NCBI RefSeq assembly: GCF_001939075.1 | Contig: NZ_MPTA01000002.1 | Span: 496,001-560,000 of the forward strand | Length of the DNA: 64,000 nucleotides | Origin: Paenisporosarcina indica | GTDB lineage: Bacteria; Bacillota; Bacilli; Bacillales_A; Planococcaceae | Direction of reading: 5' to 3' | Shown: positions 1-7,060 of the stretch, in pieces | Position numbering within the stretch: position 1 is the first letter of the stretch | Layout of the letters: every line of letters starts with the position of its first letter | The notes under the pieces: generated by a model | The model's database searches: none | What the model was told of the DNA's origin: nothing | What the model saw: only the letters and a program-made list of their open reading frames with translations | Program-made: the position numbers and the translations under genes

Positions 1-136
1 GGGTGTCCCCTTTATGGTCATGGCTTCTTCCCAGTTATTTCGTGACACTTCTCTTAATTGGATATTAATAAAAATCACCCCTTTTTAAATTTGGTTAGGT
101 TAAAGAATGTTGTTGATTTTGAACATAACCGAGAGG

Positions 137-241
137 GTGCATTTTCGCCTAGCCAACCTCAAGAGCTGAAGAACAAGACCCAAAAGTATGCGGTTTTCAT
201 ACTAGTTGGCTCTTGCGAACCTGCGACCAGCGCAAATGCAC
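137..241. repeat. R3 palindromic repeat, copy 1
   Basis: Imperfect inverted repeat. The left arm at 137-154 reads GTGCATTTTCGCCTAGCC and the right arm at 225-241 reads GACCAGCGCAAATGCAC. Between the arms lies a smaller hairpin, AGTATG pairing with CATACT (186-203). Shorter copies sharing the GTGCTAGGCGC end occur at 29649-29706 and 35393-35442. No convincing gene lies in bases 1-457; the short open frames there have no ribosome site. Confidence 0.5.
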
Positions 242-378
242 AAGAAACAGCAGTATTGTTTAATTAACATTGCTTCGAACATAAACACTTTTAGCTTACG
301 TTTCCATATAGAACTGAACATAAAAAATTTTCAATTTATCATATTCAGTTGTTCCAAATTAAATTTACTCTGCATATA

Positions 379-394
379 TTTGTTCAAAGGAAAC
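379..394 (+). promoter_or_regulatory. Putative MntR operator
   Basis: TTTGTTCAAAGGAAAC resembles the B. subtilis MntR box (TTTGCCTTAAGGAAAC as I remember it), differing at three central positions. It lies about 75 bp before the importer ATG. A weak promoter (TTGTTC at 349-354, CATATA or TATATT around 373-380) would place the box over the transcription start, which suits repression by Mn-loaded MntR. The match to memory is inference; no mntR gene is in the window. Confidence 0.45.
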
Positions 395-467
395 ATTTTG
401 TCTTACGAGAAAGATGTCCGAAATAATTATGCAATATTTTTTCTTTTTATTGCATTGGAGGGTATAT

Positions 468-1211
468 ATGAAAACAGCCATTTCAGTAAAAGATCTATTT
501 GTATCGTACCACGGAAGTGAGGCGCTGAATAACGTCAGTTTCACAGTCAATGAGGGCAACTTGGTCGGAATTATTGGACCGAATGGTGCCGGAAAATCGA
601 CACTATTAAAGTCACTCTTGAATCTAATTTCGATAGACAAAGGCGAAGTACAGATTTTGGGTAAATCGATTAAGGAAATGAGAACGAAAGTTGCCTATGT
701 GCCTCAACGAAGTAATATTGACTGGGATTTCCCGATCACTGTGATTGATACAGTTCTCCTTGGCACCTATCCAAACTTAGGAATATTCAAACGTCCAAAG
801 AAATCCGATAAGGCCTGGGCACTTGAATGCTTAGAGAAAGTGGGCATTGCAGAATTTCGACATCGTCAAATCGGGGAACTCTCTGGTGGACAACAACAAC
901 GCGTATTTCTTGCCAGAGCATTGGCACAAAAACCCGATATGTATTTTCTTGATGAACCTTTTGTTGGCGTTGATGTGACAAGTGAAGAAACCATAATCAC
1001 GATATTAAAAGAACTTCGTGATATTGGAAAAACGGTAGTGGTCGTTCATCATGATTTAAGTAAAGCCTCTGACTATTTTAACGAACTGATCCTTTTGAAT
1101 AAGGAACTTATAGAGTACGGAGCTGTTGAAAAAGTATTTACCCCGGAAGTGTTAGGGAAGGCTTACAGCAATCATTTCCCTTCTATGACAGCTGTTGAGG
1201 TGAAGATATGA
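468..1211 (+). CDS. mntA: Manganese-type ABC transporter, ATP-binding protein
   Basis: ATPase of a metal-ion ABC importer; it powers uptake through the membrane protein encoded next to it. Of 247 residues, Walker A (GPNGAGKST) is near 37-45, the Q-loop near 80, the LSGGQ signature near 138-142, Walker B (MYFLDEP) near 158-164, and the H-loop histidines near 194-195. An in-frame ATG exists at 414, but the ATG at 468 follows GGAGGG (457-462) with good spacing and was chosen. The stop overlaps the permease start by 4 bp (ATGA), indicating translational coupling. The order ATPase-permease-binding protein matches staphylococcal mntABC, from which the symbols are taken; Bacillus names differ. Confidence 0.9.
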   Translation: MKTAISVKDLFVSYHGSEALNNVSFTVNEGNLVGIIGPNGAGKSTLLKSLLNLISIDKGEVQILGKSIKEMRTKVAYVPQRSNIDWDFPITVIDTVLLGTYPNLGIFKRPKKSDKAWALECLEKVGIAEFRHRQIGELSGGQQQRVFLARALAQKPDMYFLDEPFVGVDVTSEETIITILKELRDIGKTVVVVHHDLSKASDYFNELILLNKELIEYGAVEKVFTPEVLGKAYSNHFPSMTAVEVKI

Positions 1212-2071
1212 TGAATTTTATTGATGCTCTTATGCAATATGGATTTCTGCAGAAAGCACTGATTACCTCCATTATGGTTGGGATTATTTGCGGAGTAATT
1301 GGCTGCTTTATTATTTTAAGAGGCATGGCTTTAATGGGGGATGCCATTTCACACGCTGTATTACCGGGCGTGGCAATTTCCTATATGCTCGGGATTAACT
1401 TCTTTTTCGGTGCCGTATTAACTGGGGTGCTCACTGCTCTCGGCATCGGTTTTATCAGTCAGAACAGTCGAATAAAAAATGATGTATCCATTGGAATCAT
1501 GTTCACCGCAGCCTTTGCGTCAGGGATTATCCTCATTACACTGATGAAAAGCAGCACGGATTTGTATCATATTTTATTCGGCAACGTACTTGCCGTTCGA
1601 CCTTCGGAAATGTGGACCACTTTATTTATCGGGATCTTTGTCTTAGTAAGCATCTATGTATTTTATAAAGAGTTGCTCGTCAGCTCGTTTGATTCAACGA
1701 TGGCAGCGGCATATGGGTTGCCTACAAGGGTTATCCATTATTTCTTAATGACCCTTCTGACATTGGTGACAGTTGCTTCCCTACAAACTGTCGGAATTAT
1801 TTTGGTTGTGGCGATGCTGATCACTCCAGCCTCGACTGCCTATTTGTTAACAAATCGTCTTTGGGTAATGCTTTACCTATCTGCAGGAATTGGCGTGCTT
1901 TCATCCATAATTGGCTTGTATCTAAGCTTCACTTACAATTTAGCTTCAGGTGCTACGATTGTACTGGCAGCCACTGCACTTTTTATTGTGGCATTTATCT
2001 TTTCACCCAAACAAGGTCTGATTTGGCGTTGGATTAGAAAATTCAGAAAAAGAGAGTCTTATGCTCGATAA
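1208..2071 (+). CDS. mntB: Manganese-type ABC transporter, permease
   Basis: ABC-3 family integral membrane permease of 287 residues with about eight or nine hydrophobic segments, forming the metal channel. The N-terminal GCFIILRGMALMGDAISHAVLPG stretch (split here as GCFIILRGMALMG, then DAISHAVLPG) is typical of the family. Translation starts inside the ATPase stop codon, and the binding-protein gene follows 22 bp later, so the three genes form one operon. There is a single permease, as in staphylococcal and streptococcal Mn importers, rather than the two found in B. subtilis. Confidence 0.9.
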   Translation: MMNFIDALMQYGFLQKALITSIMVGIICGVIGCFIILRGMALMGDAISHAVLPGVAISYMLGINFFFGAVLTGVLTALGIGFISQNSRIKNDVSIGIMFTAAFASGIILITLMKSSTDLYHILFGNVLAVRPSEMWTTLFIGIFVLVSIYVFYKELLVSSFDSTMAAAYGLPTRVIHYFLMTLLTLVTVASLQTVGIILVVAMLITPASTAYLLTNRLWVMLYLSAGIGVLSSIIGLYLSFTYNLASGATIVLAATALFIVAFIFSPKQGLIWRWIRKFRKRESYAR

Positions 2072-2093
2072 GGATTTAATATGGAGGAGTAAC

Positions 2094-3038
2094 ATGAAAA
2101 TCAGGAAAAAACTTTTGATTGGGATAGTTGGGATTTTCGGAATCGCACTTGCAGCTTGTACGAATGAAGGTGGAAGCACAAATAAAGGCAATACGGACAA
2201 AATTCAAGTCATTGCCACCTATTCAATCATTTATGACATCGTCAAGAATGTGGGTGGTGAGCTTGTAGATGTGCATACATTGGCACCAGTTGGTTCGAAT
2301 CCGCATGAATATGATCCTCTGCCATTGGATGTGCAATTGACGACGGATGCGGATATCGTCTTCTACAATGGGCTTAATTTAGAAGGTGGAAACGCGTGGT
2401 TTGAGAAACTGCTGCTTACAGCAGGTAAATCCGGAAAAGATGCTCCAGTTTACCGTTTAAGTGAAGGTGTTGAACCGAAGTATTTGACGACTAAAGGAAA
2501 AGAGTCAGAAGAAGATCCACATGCCTGGTTAGATATTCGAAATGGTATCATTTATGCAGAAAATGCAAAAAATGGATTTATTCAAGTTGACCCTGATAAT
2601 GCCGCTATTTATGAAAAAAACGCTGCCGATTATATAAAAAAATTGGAGAGTCTTCATCAGGAATCCGTGGAGCGTTATAGCGAAATCCCCCAAGAACAAC
2701 GTTTATTGATCACAAGCGAAGGTGCTTTCAAATATTTCTCTGCCGCCTATGGTTTCGAGGCTGCATACATCTGGGAGATTAACTCAGAGAATCAGGGGTC
2801 GCCAGAACAAGTAAGTAATGTTGTAGATTTTATTCGGTCGAAGAAGGACCCTGTGCTATTTGTTGAAACCAGTATAGACCCACGAAGTATGGAAATGGTC
2901 TCAAGTGAAACAGGCGTTCCAATTTTCGGGAAAGTATTTACTGACTCCATCGGAAAACCGGGTGAGGATGGCGATACCTATATCAAGATGATGGAATGGA
3001 ATATTGATACGATTTTTCGAGGATTAACCGAAAAATAA
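2094..3038 (+). CDS. mntC: Manganese-type ABC transporter, metal-binding lipoprotein
   Basis: Extracytoplasmic solute-binding protein of the TroA/PsaA family, 314 residues. The signal peptide ends in lipobox LAAC with Cys22 as the lipid anchor. The four expected metal ligands are visible: His71 (NPHEYDP), His143 (DPHAWLD), Glu209 (TSEGAF) and Asp284 (VFTDSIG). A glutamate as third ligand and no His-rich loop point to Mn (or Fe) rather than Zn, which normally uses histidine there. The ATG at 2094 is preferred over one at 2061 because GGAGGAG lies 5 bp before it. A strong terminator follows, closing the operon. Confidence 0.9.
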   Translation: MKIRKKLLIGIVGIFGIALAACTNEGGSTNKGNTDKIQVIATYSIIYDIVKNVGGELVDVHTLAPVGSNPHEYDPLPLDVQLTTDADIVFYNGLNLEGGNAWFEKLLLTAGKSGKDAPVYRLSEGVEPKYLTTKGKESEEDPHAWLDIRNGIIYAENAKNGFIQVDPDNAAIYEKNAADYIKKLESLHQESVERYSEIPQEQRLLITSEGAFKYFSAAYGFEAAYIWEINSENQGSPEQVSNVVDFIRSKKDPVLFVETSIDPRSMEMVSSETGVPIFGKVFTDSIGKPGEDGDTYIKMMEWNIDTIFRGLTEK

Positions 3039-3055
3039 TGGTCTCCCCCCTTTAC

Positions 3056-3090
3056 TGGGCCCTTAACATGTTATTTAAGGGCTCTTTGTT
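3056..3090 (+). terminator. Rho-independent terminator of the metal importer operon
   Basis: GGCCCTTAA pairs with TTAAGGGCTC across a short loop and is followed by TTTGTT. It sits 18 bp after the lipoprotein stop. The following 130 bp to 3219 holds nothing recognisable. Confidence 0.75.
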
Positions 3091-3219
3091 ATGTCGACTA
3101 TTTATTATTGTGAACCATATTAATTACATGGCAATTCCTTCCCCTTCTTTACTCTCCACTCTACCCCATTCATTATTCGAACGATAAGATAACCGAAGTT
3201 TAAAACGTAAGCATATCAA

Positions 3220-3282
3220 TTGACGTTTAACCCTTCTATGGTGTATATTTAGTTTGAATTCAAGATATATTTATTCGAGATA
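3220..3282 (+). promoter_or_regulatory. Promoter and MhqR-type operator of the FMN reductase gene
   Basis: TTGACG (3220-3225), an 18-bp spacer and TATATT (3244-3249) form a sigma-A promoter. Just downstream, covering the expected transcription start, are two direct repeats exactly 15 bp apart: ATTCAAGATA (3258-3267) and ATTCGAGATA (3273-3282). The same phased pair precedes the marR gene at 4145. TTCGAGATA matches half of the B. subtilis MhqR box as I recall it (ATCTcgaatTCgAGAT). The operator assignment is inference from this sharing and from gene content. Confidence 0.6.
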
Positions 3283-3428
3283 AATGAACTCAATGAGTTT
3301 ATGGGCATCGAATTGATCCCTCTTTCACTAAGAGCCGGATTCCTTAGTCAGATTAGAAAGTATTGGTGGTAAATATAGTGGGTATTTTAGAAAAATTATT
3401 CGGTAAAACAACTAAGGAGGAACACACA

Positions 3429-3998
3429 ATGACAAACGAAAAATTAAAAGTAGGTATTATTATCGGAAGTACTCGTCAAGGACGCAATGCAGAGGCAGTA
3501 TCAAACTGGATGTACGATTTTGCTTCAAAACGCAACGATGCTGACTATGAATTAGTAGATCTAGCAGATTACAACCTTCCATTCTTGGGTGCAGCAATTC
3601 CTGCTGAAACACAACAAGCAGCAGAAGCAGCTATTAAAGCTTGGTCAGAAAAAATGGCTTCATTCGACGGATACATTTTCGTTGCACCTGAATACAACCA
3701 CGCAGTAAGTGGAGCACTTAAAAATGCAATTGACTTCTTAAATCCAGAACTAAACAACAAAGCTGCCGGATTCGTAGGATATGGTAGTTTAGGTGGAGCA
3801 CGTGTAATTGAAAATCTTCGTTTGATTTTCGGTGAATTACAAGTGGCTGACGTTCGTACAGCAGTTACCTTCTCACTAATTACAGACTTTGAAAACATGA
3901 GCGTATTCAAACCCGCTGACTATCATGCAGGAAATGCAAACGAAATGCTTAACCAACTTCTTTCTTGGAGTGGCGCATTAAAAACTGTTCGTAACTAA
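3429..3998 (+). CDS. NADPH-dependent FMN reductase family protein (azoreductase-like)
   Basis: Flavodoxin-fold oxidoreductase of 189 residues, expected to bind FMN and perform two-electron reduction of quinones, azo compounds or flavins with NAD(P)H. The phosphate-binding loop GSTRQGRNAE lies near residues 12-21, and APEYNHAVSGALKNAIDFL, the family's second FMN motif, lies mid-protein. AAGGAGG at 3414-3420 supports the ATG at 3429; an in-frame GTG at 3379 would add 16 residues (ILEKLFGK...) and cannot be excluded. It shares its operator with the MhqR-type regulator downstream, so it probably belongs to the same quinone-response regulon. A terminator separates it from that regulator. Confidence 0.85.
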   Translation: MTNEKLKVGIIIGSTRQGRNAEAVSNWMYDFASKRNDADYELVDLADYNLPFLGAAIPAETQQAAEAAIKAWSEKMASFDGYIFVAPEYNHAVSGALKNAIDFLNPELNNKAAGFVGYGSLGGARVIENLRLIFGELQVADVRTAVTFSLITDFENMSVFKPADYHAGNANEMLNQLLSWSGALKTVRN

Positions 3999-4006
3999 AT
4001 TTCAGA

Positions 4007-4045
4007 AAAATAGGCTATCCTCACTTGTGGGGAAGCCTATTTTTT
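4007..4045 (+). terminator. Terminator after the FMN reductase gene
   Basis: AATAGGCT pairs with AGCCTATT; inside it TCCTCA pairs with TGGGGA. A T-run follows. It ends the reductase transcript before the marR promoter. Confidence 0.8.
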
Positions 4046-4131
4046 ATTCAGCACTTTAAATTCAAGTCGACCTCTTCCCTTCAAAATCTTCAACTTAAAT
4101 TTCATCTAGAAGTTTGACATTCCCTACAAAA

Positions 4132-4169
4132 TATAATACTCTTAATTCAAGATATATTAATTCAGTATA
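4132..4169 (+). promoter_or_regulatory. Promoter -10 and MhqR-type operator of the detoxification operon
   Basis: TATAAT lies at 4132-4137; a TTGACA at 4114 is too close to serve as its -35, so that element is uncertain. Two direct repeats, ATTCAAGATA (4145-4154) and ATTCAGTATA (4160-4169), are 15 bp apart, the same spacing and position relative to the -10 as at 3258-3282. The layout suggests autorepression of the MarR regulator and coordinate control of the reductase upstream. Confidence 0.6.
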
Positions 4170-4204
4170 AAGTTATCATTAAATCTATATTTGGAGGTGA
4201 TCAG

Positions 4205-4624
4205 ATGAGTGAAAATTTATCTCTGAAATCATTTGTTGTCCTGATGAAATCTTCAAAAGCGGTTCAAGAACAAGTTAAATTGGATATTGATAGCTATGGT
4301 ATGCGTACTTCTGACTTCACTGTATTAGAAGCCCTTTATCACAAAGGCAGGCAAACCATTCGACAAATTTCTGATGCAGTACTTATTAATACTGGATCGA
4401 TCACCTATGTCATCGATAAATTAGAAACAAAAGGCTTATTGGAAAGAAGCGACTGCAAAGAAGACCGTCGCGTTGTCTATATCCAAATAACTGAACAAGG
4501 GAAAGAATTCATGGATGAAATTTTCCCTAAGCATCAAAACCTTATTGAAGACATCTTTTCAGTTTTAACAGAAGCAGAAAAAACAACTTTTATTGAACTT
4601 TTAAAAAGAGTTGGAAAAAAATAA
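4205..4624 (+). CDS. mhqR: MarR family regulator, MhqR-like
   Basis: 139-residue winged-helix repressor. The DNA-binding region runs from about residue 38 to 100 (LYHKGRQTIRQIS, then SITYVIDKLETKGLLER, and the wing with KEDRRVVYIQIT). It closely resembles the MhqR/YkvE group, which senses quinones and similar electrophiles and represses dioxygenase and hydrolase genes. A single Cys (in DCKEDRR) sits at the wing base. Start: GGAGGTGA ends 4 bp before the ATG. It is the first gene of an operon with the dioxygenase, flavin reductase and hydrolase. The regulator assignment rests on sequence likeness and neighbours. Confidence 0.8.
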   Translation: MSENLSLKSFVVLMKSSKAVQEQVKLDIDSYGMRTSDFTVLEALYHKGRQTIRQISDAVLINTGSITYVIDKLETKGLLERSDCKEDRRVVYIQITEQGKEFMDEIFPKHQNLIEDIFSVLTEAEKTTFIELLKRVGKK

Positions 4625-4680
4625 ATCCTTTAAAAATGAGTCGGCTTAAACACTATAAAAAATTGAGGTGTAAATGTATC

Positions 4681-5616
4681 TTGAAGAAAACTGCAGGTAT
4701 TCACCATATAACAGCTATTGTTGGTCACCCACAGGAGAACGTTGATTTTTATGCAGGTGTTTTAGGACTAAGAATGGTTAAGCAAACGGTTAATTTCGAT
4801 GATCCAGGAACCTATCACCTCTATTTCGGTAATGAGGGTGGTAAACCGGGTACGATCATCACCTTTTTCCCATGGGCCAATGCTCATCAAGGAAAAATCG
4901 GGGATGGACAAGTAGGTGTCACTTCTTATGTTGTGCCAACTGGTGCCCTGTCATTCTGGGAAAAACGATTAGAGAAATTCAATATTGAATTCAATAAAAC
5001 ACAACGCTTTGATGAGACCTATTTAACTTTCTCTGATACCCATGGATTGCAACTGGAAATCGTGGAACGTCAAGAAGGCGAACAAAATACATGGACATTT
5101 GGTGATGTGACACCAGAAGTAGCCATTAAAGGTTTCGGTGGTGCAACATTATTCTCATCACAACCAGCTAAAACCGCACAACTCCTTAAAGAAGTCATGG
5201 GATTTGAAAAAATAGGTGAAGAAAATGGGTTATTACGTTTTAAATCTTATGGCGATCTCGGAAATACCATAGATGTAAAAACAACTCCAAGTGGCCGTGG
5301 ACAGATGGGCGTTGGAACGGTTCACCATATCGCGTGGCGTGCTGAAGACGACAAAGACCAGTTAGATTGGAAGCAATATGTAGAAAGTAATGGTTATGGA
5401 GTCACTCCCGTACAAGATAGAAATTACTTTAATGCCATCTATTTCAGAGAACAAGGTGAAATACTTTTCGAAATCGCAACGGATCCTCCAGGATTCGCAC
5501 ATGATGAGTCACTTGAATCAATGGGGAAAAACCTAAAGTTGCCAGAGCAATATGAAATTTATCGTGAAAAGCTTGTAAATACTTTGATACCGATTGAAGT
5601 GAGAAACATAGACTGA
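4681..5616 (+). CDS. mhqO: Ring-cleaving dioxygenase, MhqA/MhqE/MhqO family
   Basis: Vicinal-oxygen-chelate (glyoxalase fold) protein of 311 residues with two VOC modules, expected to act on hydroquinone-type aromatics or their thiol adducts using a metal ion. Likely ligands are the His in GIHHIT near residue 8, the His in TVHHIAW in the second half, and the Glu in ILFEIATDPPGF. The TTG at 4681 was chosen: GAGGTG lies about 11 bp upstream and it gives the family's usual N terminus (MKKTAGIHHITA). An in-frame ATG at 4636 has no ribosome site. It follows mhqR closely and precedes flavin reductase and hydrolase genes, the same partners as in known MhqR regulons. Confidence 0.85.
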   Translation: MKKTAGIHHITAIVGHPQENVDFYAGVLGLRMVKQTVNFDDPGTYHLYFGNEGGKPGTIITFFPWANAHQGKIGDGQVGVTSYVVPTGALSFWEKRLEKFNIEFNKTQRFDETYLTFSDTHGLQLEIVERQEGEQNTWTFGDVTPEVAIKGFGGATLFSSQPAKTAQLLKEVMGFEKIGEENGLLRFKSYGDLGNTIDVKTTPSGRGQMGVGTVHHIAWRAEDDKDQLDWKQYVESNGYGVTPVQDRNYFNAIYFREQGEILFEIATDPPGFAHDESLESMGKNLKLPEQYEIYREKLVNTLIPIEVRNID

Positions 5617-5700
5617 GAAGAGCTGAAAGTACCACTTCAGCTCAATGCTGACGGTGGACGAAATGATTTAATAGAGCCTTAACTTTAAGGAGGAATTCCT

Positions 5701-6309
5701 TTGCTTTCCATTGACCCGAGTAATAGTACAGAAAGAGAAAACTACAAACTGTTAATTGGCAGTGTCGTACCTAGACCCATTGCATTTGTAACGAGCGTTG
5801 GACCGGATGGGACAATCAATGGAGCGCCATTTAGTTATTTCAATATTGTTTCATCAAACCCTCCCATGATTTCTATCTCCATTCAACGGAAAAACGGGTT
5901 ACCTAAAGATACATCCAGAAACATTTTACAATCAAAAGAGTTTGTTGTTCACATTGTGGATGAACAAAATGTGAATAAAATCAATGAAACTGCTGCCTCT
6001 CTTCCTCCAGATGAAAGTGAAATTACAAAAGCAAACTTGACACTCGTCGATAGTGAGGCAATTTCTGTTCCTGGAATTCGAGAAGCCAAAGTCCGTTTTG
6101 AATGTACATTAGAACATACGCTTGAATTAGGTGGAGTCGAACAACCTGGTGTCGATCTTATTATCGGTAAAATTGTTCGATATCATATTGATGAAGCCAT
6201 TTATGAAAACGGGAAGATCAATCTTGAAAATTTAGGAGCAATCAGTCGCCTGGCTGGTAATAATTATGCGAAAATCGGTGAGGTCTTTTCTATTAAAAGA
6301 CCCGACTAA
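5701..6309 (+). CDS. Flavin reductase-like domain protein
   Basis: 202-residue protein of the flavin reductase-like (FMN-binding split barrel) family, similar to B. subtilis YwrF. Members bind FMN and use NAD(P)H to reduce flavin or act as the reductase of two-component oxygenases. Visible family features are LIGSVVPRPIAFVTSV near residues 18-33 and GAPFSYFNIVSSNPP near 41-55. The TTG start at 5701 follows AAGGAGGAATTCCT. It is co-directional with the dioxygenase (84 bp gap) and the hydrolase (35 bp gap), so it may feed reduced flavin to quinone detoxification; its substrate is not known from sequence. Confidence 0.85.
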   Translation: MLSIDPSNSTERENYKLLIGSVVPRPIAFVTSVGPDGTINGAPFSYFNIVSSNPPMISISIQRKNGLPKDTSRNILQSKEFVVHIVDEQNVNKINETAASLPPDESEITKANLTLVDSEAISVPGIREAKVRFECTLEHTLELGGVEQPGVDLIIGKIVRYHIDEAIYENGKINLENLGAISRLAGNNYAKIGEVFSIKRPD

Positions 6310-6344
6310 GACTTATTGAAGCGAACTAGAGAGGAGAAATTTAT

Positions 6345-6947
6345 ATGAAACATATTTTCCAAAAGGGAACTAACCCATTAAAACCAACTTTATTATTACT
6401 ACATGGAACAGGTGGAACTGAAACCGACTTGCTTCCACTTGCAGAAAAAATCGATGCTGAATCGAATGTGCTTAGTGTGCGAGGAAATGTACTGGAGAAC
6501 GGCATGCCCCGTTTCTTCCGTCGCTTAGCTGAAGGAATCTTTGACATGGAAGATTTAATCTTCCGTACAAAAGAGTTAAATGAATTTTTAGATGAAGCCG
6601 CGGTTAAATATGAATTTGACCGAAACAACATTCTTGCCATCGGTTATTCGAATGGGGCTAATATAGCAGCGAGCTTAATGTTCCATTATCAAGAAGCATT
6701 GGCAGGAGCCATTTTACACCACCCAATGGTCCCAAGAAGAGGAATTGACTTACCGGATTTATCTAGTAAACGCGTATTTATCGCTGCAGGTACGAATGAT
6801 CCAATTTGTCCAGCACAGGAATCCGAAGACTTAAAATCCCTATTGGATCAAGCAGGTGCCAGTGTAGAATTACATTGGGAAAACAGAGGTCATCAGTTGA
6901 CTTTTGAAGAAGTAGAAGCTGCTGGGAAATGGTATAAAAATCTTTAA
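6345..6947 (+). CDS. mhqD: Alpha/beta hydrolase, MhqD-type carboxylesterase
   Basis: 200-residue phospholipase/carboxylesterase family hydrolase. The oxyanion region LLLHGTGG lies near residues 17-24, the nucleophile elbow GYSNG contains the catalytic Ser, Asp is in AGTNDPICP, and His is in NRGHQLT near the C terminus, so the triad is complete. It is very like B. subtilis MhqD (YodD), induced by hydroquinones and diamide under MhqR control. The ribosome site GAGAGGAG precedes the ATG. It is the last gene of the mhqR operon, with a strong terminator after it. Confidence 0.88.
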   Translation: MKHIFQKGTNPLKPTLLLLHGTGGTETDLLPLAEKIDAESNVLSVRGNVLENGMPRFFRRLAEGIFDMEDLIFRTKELNEFLDEAAVKYEFDRNNILAIGYSNGANIAASLMFHYQEALAGAILHHPMVPRRGIDLPDLSSKRVFIAAGTNDPICPAQESEDLKSLLDQAGASVELHWENRGHQLTFEEVEAAGKWYKNL

Positions 6948-6997
6948 AACGTCCCCTTCTATTCCTTATACAACAAAACCGTACATTTTAGAAAAAA

Positions 6998-7038
6998 CCA
7001 AGCTCTGAGGGGAATCTCCCCCTGAGCTTGGCTTTTTT
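6998..7038. terminator. Bidirectional terminator between mhqD and recQ
   Basis: CCAAGCTC plus GGGG pairs with CCCC plus GAGCTTGG, followed by TTTTTTT. It serves the rightward detoxification operon and probably also the leftward recQ gene, whose stop is 23 bp away. Confidence 0.85.
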
Positions 7039-7060
7039 TGCTTTATGTGCTATTGCTGAC

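Noticed and set aside
1-457. Possible yybP-ykoY Mn riboswitch before the importer
   Set aside because: The region has an inverted repeat but none of the conserved loop sequences of that riboswitch as I know them.
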